In this document: positions 49,533 to 61,000 of the stretch, piece after piece
How the letters are laid out: each line of letters begins with the position of its first letter
Numbering within the stretch: position 1 is the first letter of the stretch
The notes under the pieces: model-generated
Told to the model about the DNA's origin: nothing
The model's database searches: none
What the model saw: only the letters and a program-made list of their open reading frames with translations
Made by a program: the position numbers and the translations under genes
Assembly: GCF_005239225.2 (NCBI RefSeq)
Contig: NC_133300.1
Location: forward strand, 668,848-732,847
Reading direction: 5' to 3'
Origin: Populus alba
Taxonomy: Eukaryota > Streptophyta > Magnoliopsida > Malpighiales > Salicaceae
Length of the DNA stretch: 64,000 nucleotides

Positions 49533-52079
49533 TCAAATTAAGGATTGGGTTGTATCCCTCCTCCATCTCCCAAATTTCTCTCTTCCCTGCAGCAATGCTC
49601 AAGAAAAAATAAATTTCTCAAGTCTCTTCAAGATCTTTGCAATAATCTAAGAATTCATTTCAACAAAGAAAAATCTTTTGTGCTATAAAAAAGCACCTGT
49701 AAGGAGAAAAGATGAAGAACATTATAAGCCATGCACATTGCACAAGCACATAATCACACCTGGATCCTCCATCAGTCCATCCCATCTTGCATACCCATAA
49801 TCATGAAGGGACTACCACCAAACTCCTAAATATATAATTTTGATAAAAAAAAATGGTAGTTCGCAATAAAGCATGGAACAATGGTGAGTGGTGGTTACTC
49901 TACTAGACTGAATCCAGAAGACCCTTCACAAATGTTATCCAAAATGAACGGCAATGGTGCTCTAATGGACATCTTTAAAATCAATTTACAATACAGTATT
50001 CTGAGAATTAAGCTGAATTGCAAGAAAAGCATGACCCTTTTGCAAGCAGAAAACCACGAAACGATAAAACGTTGCTAGTGTACCTTGCGAGCTTCGATAG
50101 CAAGTTCGTTATCAGCAATGGTTACTGCCTTGAAGCTAAGGGGATGCAACACCTCTTCATAGCTAAGGGAAAAGGCATGGTAAATTCAATCTTCTAAGAA
50201 GAGAATAAACTGTTAACCAAGAATTGTATAGGTCATGGTAATAACTAATACGATTAGAAGCAGAAGGGAAAAAAAATAGGTAGAGAAGTACTCGGAGACT
50301 GATACTTTATACGGGGGCCCACCAACATGATCACTGATCTGCCAAATAGTTAAGATTGTATAGGAATATTAGCCACTGGTTATAAAAAGAGCGAGGATCA
50401 CAATAAATTGAGCTGATTTACTTGTATTTAGTATGGACATGACAATCCCAAGAAAAAGCCATCCTCCAGTGTTCATAATAACTCCAAATTAAACAGAGCT
50501 AAGAAACTAGAGTGTTTTATAATTATGAGTCAAGTTATTGTTGCTTCCTTCAAAGAAAAAGAAAGGGTTTGTTGCCAAATGGAAGAGAAACTGTGAAAAT
50601 ATGTAGGAGATAAAGATCAGTACCGGATACATCAGTGTTATGAGCTCTCCATCAGGTTTCAACATTTCTTGAACTTTGCATGCCCATCTTGATCTCATCC
50701 CTGGTTCGATAGCACAGAAGAACCTGCAGATTTTCCATTAGCATGTTCATATCAGGCAACCCATCTCACAGACTAAACATGCATATGACCAAGTTGACTT
50801 ACGTGTAATCGAAAATGAGATCAAACAACTCAGGTGGATGCCAAGTGAAGAAGTCTGACTTCAAGAATGTAAAGTAACTTGAATTTGGTAATGAGGAAGA
50901 CAACTGTTTCACAATTTAAAGGAAGAATTAACACAAGTAATGAAGCAATAAAAACTAAAACCATGAATCTTTTAATTTCTTAACTTAGGTCACCATTCTA
51001 ATCTGAAACCAACTTGGAATCCATGGATACGGTTGCCAACTTTGTTACCAACTGACTTTTTCAGTAACACTAGATCAAGGCTTCTCAGGATTAAATCAGA
51101 GCTATAGAAATTTAAATCGATATGCGTTTGCAGTACTTTCATTGAATTCCTTTGGGAACAGAAGGGAATTAGTAATACAAACGATCTTAATTTCCTCTAT
51201 CATGCGTTTTGCTTTAATCTGATCATAATCACATTGTTATGTGCAATGTATTTGAAGAATTGTCAAGCAGATTGCTCTTACCTCTATTGCTTTCTCAATA
51301 GCCGTGTGCGAGACGTCCAATCCAACAACATAGCGTTCAGAGCATGCCATTGCTACCACATCATAACCCTGCGCGATATTCGACCATATAGCTGATTTCA
51401 GGAATCAGGATCATATTGAAACTTACACCAAACAAAAAAAAAGGGCATAAACATGCAAGAGATCATAAAAATACTGAAAAAGTAACTTACAGAGCCACAT
51501 CCAGGGACTAAAGCCCTGCCCTTAGGAAGGGCACCTGTCTGATGAAGATGTAAGATGATAGGTGTTGGGCGTCCTAAATCCCATGGTGTCAATCCCTGCT
51601 CCCAACATTTCTCCCAACCGCCTATATTACATCATTTACATACACGATGACATATCTCTATAACCATGTACTTTGAACTCAAAACAAACAATAAAACTTT
51701 AGACACACAAAATCACATGACATCAACCCAAACGAGGAAACACACTTCAATTTCTAGGCTTTTCCTGCAATTTTCCTTCAAACCCGAATGGAATTGGAAG
51801 CAAATTTGCAATCTTTTAGTGGAATAAGGCAGTTCTCTATAAGAAAGAGAGAATAAAGTTACCAGACGTCTCGGTGGTTACGAGTTGTTGCATTTGATGA
51901 ACCTCAGGCTTGAATCTAACACTGACCTCTCTCTCCATTGCAATCGGCTCCTTTCCTTCTTCTCTCTTCTTGTCCATCCTCAGATTTGTGGCGCCAATCC
52001 ACGGTTGCATATATGGAGCAGCTGGCGTTGACGATGCCACTGAGAGTGGGACCCAAGAGAAGGAGAAGAAGAGTCTTAT
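49533..52079 (-). CDS. thiol/halide methyltransferase (HOL-like), copy A, ancestral start codon lost
   Basis: SAM-dependent methyltransferase of the thiopurine methyltransferase fold; the plant HOL/TMT family methylates thiocyanate, bisulfide or halides. Eight exons in transcript order: 52079-51863, 51621-51491, 51368-51282, 50903-50803, 50723-50624, 50338-50292, 50162-50084, 49586-49533; 272 codons including stop from 52079. The sequence holds [15 protein letters not shown], the SAM motif [41 protein letters not shown] and [13 protein letters not shown]. The last exon was found from the donor after ARK and reads [10 protein letters not shown], like the family C-terminus. Copies B and C start ATGAGGCTC or ATGAGACTC, but here the codon is ATA (52079-52077). 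The first in-frame ATG is 52010, giving about 248 residues with the whole catalytic domain. It could still work, since characterised family members lack this N-terminal extension. Confidence 0.82.
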
Positions 52080-52700
52080 ACTAATAACGAATTGTAAAAT
52101 ATACTAAAACGGATAATTGTTTTGCTGTGGACTATGTGCAGTCCACAGTAAAACAAAACACTGATGACATATATTAAAACGTATCAGTAAAGTTTTACTG
52201 TGTACTACACATTACAGACCACAATAAACTAAAATACTAATGGCTTAGTTTTAGGGTTCTTTTATTATTATTTTTTTTTAAACTGTTTTTTTTAGTTGTT
52301 TTTTATATCTTTTGAGATTTTTTTTAATAAAAAAATTTATTTAATTTAGTTTATAAATATTAAATTTTTTTTATTTAACTATCAGACTTTCATGATATGT
52401 TTTTCGGGTTTAATAGATTAACCTGATTTGAACAAGTTAACCCATAATTTTTTTTTTACTTTTTTTTATTATTTTTTTTCTTTTAATTTAGTTTGTTAAT
52501 GTTAAATTATAACATATATTAAAAGATATCAGTGTTTTACTGTGAACTGCACAATGTAGTTCATAGTAAAACAAAACAATGATGCCTTAGTTTTAGGTTT
52601 TTTTTTTAAGCTGTTTTTTTTTTTTTTTGCTGTTTTTTCATGCTTTTTGAGATTTTTTATTTTTTTTTTGCTTCTTTCCTTTTTTTTTTCTTTAACAAAA
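52080..52700. repeat. three palindromic hairpin units between methyltransferase copies
   Basis: Three imperfect palindromes with the same arms: 52119-52154 (GTTTTGCTGTGGACT...AGTCCACAGTAAAAC), 52191-52230 and 52534-52572 (GTTTTACTGTGAACT...AGTTCATAGTAAAAC). Flanking words recur too: ATATTAAAA before and AAACAAAACAaTGATG after. They probably belong to a short repeat or MITE-like family. The rest is T-rich without a gene. Confidence 0.65.
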
Positions 52701-53373
52701 TGTTTTTGTCACAAGATCAACCTCAGTTTTTAACCGAATCACTTGAATTTTTATTTTTTTTATTTTTTTCTTCAACCTGAACTAATTTAGACCACAAGTT
52801 AGTTGGTTGAATTCCAGGTCAATTTGTTTAAACCGGTTTAGATTTTAAACAATATCTTGTAATATTTTCATAATGCCAACTAAATCCCCACTTAACCCAT
52901 AAAAAAAAAATTAGTATGGTTTTTCAAGAATTAATGTTGATTATAAAAAAAAAAAAAAAAAAAAAAAAGAAGAAGAAGAAGACAGTTTTTAAATGAGATT
53001 ACAAAAAATTTAAAATAGTAAAATCATTTTTATATATTATAAAAAAAATTTGAATAATATTACATCAATATATTTTCTTATGATTAATGTCAAAAACAAT
53101 CTTGGTTTGGTATTGAACCGCTTAAATCAATGTAAAGAACAGACATTCATCATATTATTCTTCAAGGTTGATATTATTCTCACTTGTAAGTGATAGAACA
53201 GACATTCACATGCGAATAGAATCCCAGAGGATTCAAGTCAGTGATGGGCGTGGATCTTGTGCAGCAAGGAGATGGCGCTTCAACTCCTTCAGAAACCATC
53301 ATTCATGTCGATGCTCAGTGTGCCCTCCTCCCGAAGAAATGAGGATCGTGCATCAAGAGTGTTTGTATACTCG
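52701..53373. repeat. duplicated 3' flank of methyltransferase (copy B unit)
   Basis: Repeats the 48940-49532 region with small changes, including GACAGACATTCATCATATTATTC. It has a long A-run near 52945 followed by GAAGAAGAAG. No gene beyond the methyltransferase tail. Confidence 0.65.
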
Positions 53374-55893
53374 TCAAATTAAGGATTGGGTTGTATCCCT
53401 CCTCCATCTCCCAAATTTCTCTCTTCCCTGCAGCAATGCTCAAGAAAAAATAAATTTCTCAAGTCTCTTCAAGATCTTTGCAATACTCTAGAATTCATTT
53501 CAACAAAGAAAAATCCTTTGTGCTATAAAAAAGCACCTGTAGGGAGAAAACCCATAATCATGAAGGGACTACCACCAAACTCCTAAATATATAATTTTGA
53601 TAAAAAAAACAATGGTAGTTCGCAATAAAGCATGGAACAATGGTGAGTGGTGAGTGGTGGTTGCTCTACTAGACTGAATCCAGAAGACCCTTCACAAATG
53701 TTATCAAAATGAACGGCAATGGTGCTCTAATGGACATCTTTAAAATCAGTTTCCAATACAGTATTCTGAGAATTAAGCTGTATTGCAAGAAAAGCATGAC
53801 CTTTTTGCAAGCAGAAAACCACGAAACGATAAAACATTGCTAGTGTACCTTGCGAGCTTCGATAGCAAGTTCATTATCAACAATGGTTACTGCCTTGAAG
53901 CCCATGGGATGCAACGCCTCTTCATAGCTAGGGGAAAAGACATGATAAATTCAATATTCTAAGAAGAGAATAAACTGTCAACCAAGAATCTTATAGGTCA
54001 TGGTAATAACTAATAAGATTAGAAGCAGAAGGAAAAAAAAAAAATTAGGTAGAGAAGTACTCGGAGACTGATACTTTATACGGGGGCCCACCAACATGAT
54101 CACTGATCTGCCAAATAGTTAAGATTATATAGGAATATTAGCCACTGGTTATAAAAAAGAGCGAGGATCACAATAAATTGAGCTGATTTACTTGTATTTA
54201 GTATGGACTTGACAATCCCAAGAAAAAGCCATCCTCCAGTGTTCATAATAACTCCAAATTAAACAGAGCTAAGAAACTAGAGTGTTTTATAATTATGAGT
54301 CAAGTTATTGTTGCTTCCTTCAAAGAAAAAGAAAGGGTTTGTTGCCAAAATGGGAGAGAAACTATAAAAATATGTAGGAGATCAAGATCGGTACCGGAAA
54401 AATCAGTGTTAAGAGCTCTCCATCAGGTTTCAACATTTCTTGAACTTTGCACGCCCATCTTGATCTCATCTCTGGTTTGATAGCACAGAAGAACCTGCAG
54501 ATTTTCCATTAGCATGTTCATATCAGGCAACCCATCTCACAGACTAAACAAGCATATGACCAAGTTGACTTACGTGTAATCGAAAATAAGATCAAACAGC
54601 TCAGGTGGATGCCAAGTGAAGAAGTCTGCCTTCAAGAATGTGAAGTAACTTGAATTTGGTAATGAGGAAGACAACTGTTTCAATATTTAAACAGAGAATT
54701 AAAATAAGTAATGAAGCAATAGAAACTAAAACCATGAATCTTTTAATTTCTTAACTTAGGTAACCATTCTGATCTGAAACTGTTAAGTTAGTTAAACACG
54801 TTTTGTTGACTTTAGAATCCACGGATATGGGTGACTTTCCCAACTCTGTTACCAACTGACTTTTTCAGTAACACTAGATCAAGGCTTCTCAGGATTAAAT
54901 AAGAGCTATAGAAATTTAAATCGATATGCGTTTTTAGTACTTTCATTGAATTCCATTGGGAACACAAGGGAATTAGTAATACAAACGGTCTTAATTTCCT
55001 CTACCATGCGTTTTGCTTTAATCTGATCATAATCACATTGTTATGTGCAATGTATTTGAAGAATTGGCAAGCAGATTGCTCTTACCTCTATTGCTTTCTC
55101 AGTAGCCGTGTGCGAGACGTCCAATCCAACAACATAGCGTTCAGAGCATGCCATTGCTACCACGTCATAACCCTGCGCAAAATTCGACCATATAGCTAAT
55201 TTTAGGATCATATTGAAACTTACACCAAAAAAACAAAAAGGGAGGGGGGGGGGCATAAACATGCAAGAGATCATAAAAATACTGAAAAAAGTAACTTACA
55301 GAGCCACATCCAGGGACTAAAGCCCTGCCCTTAGGAAGGGCACCTGTCTGATGAAGATGTAAGATGATAGGTGTTGGGTGTCCTAAATCCCATGGTGTCA
55401 ATCCCTGCTCCCAACATTTCTCCCAACCGCCTAGATTACATAATTTATAGACACGATGACTTATCTCTATAACCATGTACTTTGAACTCAAAACAAACAA
55501 CAAAACTTTAGACACACGAAATCACATGACATCAAGCCAAAAGAGAAAACAACACTTCAATTTCAAGGCTTTTCCTGAATTTTCCTTCAAACCTCATTGG
55601 AATTTAAGCAAATTTGCAATCTTTTAGTGGAATAAGGCAGTTCTCTATAAGAAAGAGAGAACAAAGTTACCAGACGTCTCGGTGGCTACGAGTTGTTGCA
55701 TTTGATGAACGTCAGGCATGAATTCAATAATGGCCTCTCTCGCCTTTGCACTCGGTTCCTTTCCTTCTTCTCCCTTCTTGTCCATCCTCAGATTTGTGGC
55801 GCCAATCCACAGTTGCATGTATGGAGCAGCTGCTTTAGGCGTTGATGATGCCACTGAGAATGGGACCCAAGAGACGGAGGAGAGGAGCCTCAT
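53374..55893 (-). CDS. thiol/halide methyltransferase (HOL-like), copy B, intact
   Basis: Tandem duplicate of copy A, offset by about 3.83 kb. Exons in transcript order: 55893-55671, 55430-55300, 55172-55086, 54674-54574, 54494-54395, 54107-54061, 53927-53849, 53427-53374; 822 nt, 273 residues. Exons 2-8 have the same lengths as in copy A and all borders are GT-AG. The ATG at 55893 ([14 protein letters not shown]) is chosen because copy C starts at the matching codon; an in-frame ATG at 55917 is also possible. The SAM motif [30 protein letters not shown] and the C-terminal [10 protein letters not shown] are intact. The N-terminal ~25 residues are rich in Leu, Ser and Val and might be an organelle-targeting extension. 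Predicted to methylate thiocyanate, bisulfide or halide with SAM. Confidence 0.9.
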
Positions 55894-57430
55894 ACTAATA
55901 AAAGGTTTCCCAACCATAAATATTACCGTTTAATTGTCCTTTTCAAACTATGGTTCAAGGATGGGTCTATCAAAATTGCTTATTTGATATTGGTATATTC
56001 TCGTTTTTTTAAATTTTTGAAGTTTTTTTAGTTTTAATATTTTAATATATTTTGTATTTTTTCTATGGTTAGACTTCACTAGAAAATAGAATGAACCATT
56101 GAAAATAACCACACCAAAATAACCTTCTCCTCATCTTCTTCCATTAGTTTTTGTCTGCAAAACTCAGGCTGGCTGCCTTTTTCTTTGAAATCTCTAGCAT
56201 GTCGACAAACCTATCAATTTGTTTTCCATTTGAAAAAAAATTATCACCACTTAATTTTTATATAATATAAAAAAAAAATTCATCAATTTATTCTCTTTAT
56301 CATATAAAAAAATAAAAAAAAAATAAATTTAAAAATAGATCTTGGTGGCAGCAAGACCCAACGCTATTAAGTCTTACTTGCAATGACCTAGCAATGCTTT
56401 CTGACTTACAAACAAAAAAAACAATACCCTTCATAGATGTTATAATGTCATTTATAGTGCAAATACTTTATATTTATAATATTATTCACAATATAATGAG
56501 TATATATCCATAATAAATGTACGGTTGTTTTCCCTCAGGTTTTAATATGGTATAATAATATATATATATATATATATATAATAAGTGATTGCAGTGGCAT
56601 AAAAAACAGAGTAGTTCTCGAAGCCTTAAAAAAAAGCAGACTAATAACTAAAAGCTGTGAAAATCAACTATGTAAATCCACATTTAACTATCTTTTGATA
56701 TAGTACAGTAAAAATCCCATCTTGAACAATTGATCTCTTTAGCAATTGTTACATACTTACAAAAACGTCGGAATATACATGACATGGTGGTCTAATTGTC
56801 CAATTCTGACATAAATATAGCAAGCTCTATAGGTTTCTCATCAACATTCTCAATCATGTTGTCCCGTTGTTTTGAGCATTCTTCTACTTACAATGGCGAC
56901 GACAATCTATGGTATCCTGACTTGTCGTAAGCAAAACAAGTTTCTATGAACATTATTTTACCATCACCACCATCATTAAGACCCCTAGAAGAGCTTCATG
57001 CTCCTAAATTTCTAGGTTTTTCACGATGAAAGCATGTGTAGAAATCTAGTTTAACATTAGGACAATTGGGATTAGAGGGACTGCCAGGTTAGCCGGTTAG
57101 TCAATACTATCATTCAGCACTAACTTTAAACATCTATGGATAATAGGATCAACTTTACAAATATATATCATATTTATACATAATCGTAAGGATACTACAC
57201 TTGAGCAAAATTAATTAGAATTAATCATAAAATTCTTAAATCAACGTAAGTTTGTGTGTATAATTAATGTACACATACATCAAAAACAACATGCAGTAAT
57301 GCACAAGGAATGTAACAGCGTCATGTATTTTAAGAGAAGATAATGCCACAAATTGACAAAAAGATGTGTATGTGCAAGGTGTCTCTTTTTTTATTATTCT
57401 TTTTTTTTTTTCCAGTATCTTTTGGAATTT
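55894..57430. other. intergenic, no gene seen
   Basis: AT-rich DNA with a (TA)n tract at 56558-56581. No supported coding region. Confidence 0.55.
56558..56581. repeat. (TA)n microsatellite
   Basis: TA dinucleotide tract. Confidence 0.9.
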
Positions 57431-57562
57431 GAAGAAAACACACTTAAATTTCTAGGTTTTTCCTGCGATTTTCCTTCAAAAGCAACTGGAAATTGAAGCA
57501 AATTTGAAAACTTTTAGTGGAAACAAGGCAGTTCTCTATAAGAAAAAAAGAGAGAAAGTTAC

Positions 57563-57782
57563 CAGACATCTCAGTGGTTAGGAGTTGATGCACTTGATGA
57601 ACATCGGGCTTGAATTTAAAACTACCCTCTCTCTCCTTTTCACCTGGCTCCTTTCCTTCTTCTCTCTTCTTGTCCATCCTCAGATTTGGGGCACCAATCC
57701 ACAATTTTCTATATGGAACAGCTGCTTTAGTTGTTGATGATGCCACTGAGAGTGAGACCCAAGAGGAAGAGAGGAGTCTCAT
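57563..57782 (-). pseudogene. methyltransferase copy C, exon 1 only
   Basis: Matches exon 1 of copies A and B: ATG at 57782, MRLLSSSWVSLSVASS, LWIGAPNLRMDKK, ending TCTG before GTAACTTTC, the same donor. Similarity continues into intron 1 to about 57430 (TTTTAGTGGAA, GGCAGTTCTCT), then stops. No exons 2-8 follow, so it cannot encode the enzyme. The open frame and start codon are intact, so the truncation looks recent or the exon may still be transcribed. It lies head to head with the TFIIIC gene, 219 bp between the ATGs. Confidence 0.85.
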
Positions 57783-58001
57783 GCTAAAGGGTGTCCCGAA
57801 AAAAGAAAAGCCAGACTTGATATGGCCTTTCGGGTCTCAACCGAAGACCTTAAGGCTTAAATTTGGCTCCTTTTTTGCATAAAGCCCGTAACTTTATATT
57901 TATGTTTTGCTCTCTTTTGAGACTTAGAGAGAGAAACTATAAAACCCTCTTCTGATGAGCTGCTGCTTCTGCAAAGAACAAGAGCAGTAAGATCAAAGAG
58001 A
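57783..58001. promoter_or_regulatory. possible shared bidirectional promoter
   Basis: Only 219 bp separate the minus-strand ATG of methyltransferase copy C from the plus-strand ATG of the TFIIIC subunit gene, so this stretch, and perhaps copy C itself, must contain the TFIIIC gene's promoter and 5' leader. No clear TATA box is seen. Confidence 0.45.
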
Positions 58002-61000
58002 ATGGGAGTGATAAAAGAAGGAAAAGTGAGTGGATTGATACCAAGCAAAGAGGGTTTTGCAGTTCATTATCCAGGCTATCCTTCTTCAATATCTCGGGCT
58101 ATCCAAACTCTCGGAGGAACTGAATCAATTCTTAAGGTACGGCAACAAACAAACTCCAAATCCCAATTACGACCCTTTATTTATTCGCTTTTGTTTTGTG
58201 TTATTAGTGATTAATTTTGGTAGTTAATACTGTGAATTTGGCATTTTAGGCTCGTAGTTCACAATCTAATAAGTTGGAACTGTATTTTCGCCCTGAGGAT
58301 CCATACTCGCATCCTGTGTCAGGAGAGCTTCGTTCTTGTCACAGTATGTTGCTGAAAATATCTAGAAAGAAGAAGAATTCTAGTCCCGTTAATGATGCAA
58401 AGGAAGAATCAGAGGAGTTTCACGCTGATATTGTTGCTAGAATACCAGAGGCTTATTACTTTGAGGGTTAGGATTGAACTGTCGTCTTTTATGTTTGTTA
58501 ATGAATAAAAAATAAAGTTTGATTCTTTCTTCGGGTTTCTTTCGGCTTTGGAATTTTTTGTAGGAATGGCTGACTACCAGCATGTTGTTCCAGTTCATGC
58601 TGATATTGCCATGAGGAAGAGGAAGAATCCTAGTGAGATGGAGGAACCACATTTTCAAAGTAATGGTTTGTTATATATATATATATATATTATAAAACTG
58701 GGAAACCTTTTGTTTTAGTAAACTCTTTGTTCTTGTTTTTGTAGAAAAACCCGGTCTAATTGATATGGGTCCCGAGGATGTGATGATGCTGTCGCCTCCA
58801 CTTTTTTCACTCAAAGATGTGCCAGAAAATATAGTGTATGAGGCTCTGTTTCTGTGTTTGGCCATGTTGTTTATTTAATGGTCTAGCATTTATCATATTT
58901 TTAATCAAGGGCTTTGCCTATGGTGACAAGGAGGAAGGACATAAGCTTTTAGAGGGGATTGATTAAATGTTTGTTTTGGAGTCTAGGTTGCTAAATAATT
59001 GTTGGTTTGATTTTAGTTTGCTTTCATGCTTTTCAGGTTAAGACCACCATCAACGTCAAGTTCAAAAAAGAAACAAGATGAACCTCCAGAAACCCATTCA
59101 AAGGTATTGACTAAAACAATAATTGGTTTTTCAGTTCATCACTGACTAAGGAGGGATGTAAATGTGGTCTAATGGCATATACACAGATTATAAGATTAGC
59201 TTGTAACCTCATTCTTTGATTTAGATCTCATTGCATTTACTCTTGCTAGACATTACCAGCACGTGTTAAGCTAAAATTTAACGATTTTGTTTCTTTCCAT
59301 TTTGCAGATGACCTTTGAGCCAGCACTTGGAATTGATTTTAAAGATGTTCAAGATATCCTGATGTTAAGTGGTTTTTGTTTCATGAGTAATTGTGTGTTT
59401 AGGTCTTTTTTATCCATAATGATACTTCTGTTAGAACACTGTTTGGTATCTATGGTCTTTTCATTATTTATGAATGTCAAGAGAATAGATGGTTGTTTTG
59501 GTGTGGTCAACCGTCCTAATGATCTGAGGGGTGATTTCTACAACTTTTTGGATCGGTTTTATTTCTTTAAAATGTTGCAGGGGAGACACCCTTTTCAAAG
59601 AAGTGTTTCTTGTGTAGTGTGTACAGACCACAAGTTGAGTATTTATTTTGTGTGGACCTCTTGATGTAGTGTTCATTTCTCTTTTGAGTTCTGGATTATA
59701 TCCTACAAAGTCCTGTTCATTTTATTTGGTAGCCCTTAGCTTTCATACAGATTCCTAAGAAAATAAATTGGAAGGAATTCATAACAGAAGGTACACCAAT
59801 GTGGGAGTGGCAGATAGCTGTATCTAAGCTGTTTGAGGAGCGGCCCATATGGCCCAAATACTCACTGATTGAACGCTTACTTGATAAAAATCTTAAATTT
59901 ACATACCAAACGCTTAAAAGGTATGCTGCCACTTATTACTGATAATTCTTTGCTGGGTTGATCATGGTTACTTCATCTGATTATTTTCTAACATGTTGAT
60001 AGGTTTCACTTCGAATGAACAATCACCTTTCATCTGTTTGATCTGGCAGGCTTCTGCTCACAGTTGGATACTACTTTTCAGGCGGACCATTTCAGAAGTT
60101 CTGGATCAGAAAAGGATATGATCCCCGCAAAGATCCTGATTCTCGCATGTGCATGCTCTTACCTCAACATTCTTTTTGGATCTTTTCTTGGCTCAGATCT
60201 TAAATCTGTTTTGCTTTTGGTGGCATTTAATTTACTGGTCATTTAGTTTCTTTTGAATATGAATTGAATAAGTCTTCATGCTCCAATTATCCATTAGAAA
60301 GGGTGTTCTTTGAGAATTCCACGTCTTCTGCTTATAGATTATAAAAGAAGTATGTCTGCCTGCTCAGGCTGCATCATGAATCATGATTAATCATGCCCAC
60401 ATAGGAACGCTTTTTCTATTTCATCACCTTAAGCAATCTAAACCAGGATGTTTTCAACATTATGGTGGAGAAAAGATGTATCTTTCTCCGGTCAAGTAAT
60501 TTGGGAAGCACATGATGGTTTGTGGCATCTTTGTACCGATATTGCTGGTCCGGGTTCAAAATTTCCAGCCTCCATTTACTTGATTTATAGTTCAGGCTTA
60601 CAACCTCTGGCATTTTATGTCACATTTCCTTCCTTTCCATGTTGATTATTGCTGGCATGCTGCTGGTTCTGAATGTGCCGATTAAGCCTTTTCTTTTGGA
60701 AGAGAATCTTAAGCATATCTCTGTCATAGCAGAAAATTTTTCTTTTCTACTAGAATTAGAAGAACTTGTTTTCAAATTGTGAGTCACTCAAAAGTGAACA
60801 AAATTTGAAATTGAGTTCTCTTAAGTTCCAGTTTATCTATGTAGTACTTTTGAACTGCCTATTTGAATTGGAGAAATGTGAATTGTGTCTTATAGATGCT
60901 AATCTATGGTATTTGCTTTAGCAGATATCAAAGCGTTGCTTTTCGAGTACCACCTGAATTAAAAAGTTACTGTGATGATAATACTGCTAAAGGGTAAGTA

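Noticed and set aside
49327..49650. 107-codon plus-strand frame, also kept at 53168-53491
   Set aside because: Both copies belong to the recent tandem duplication, so similarity is expected. The minus strand here holds the last methyltransferase exon and 3' flank.
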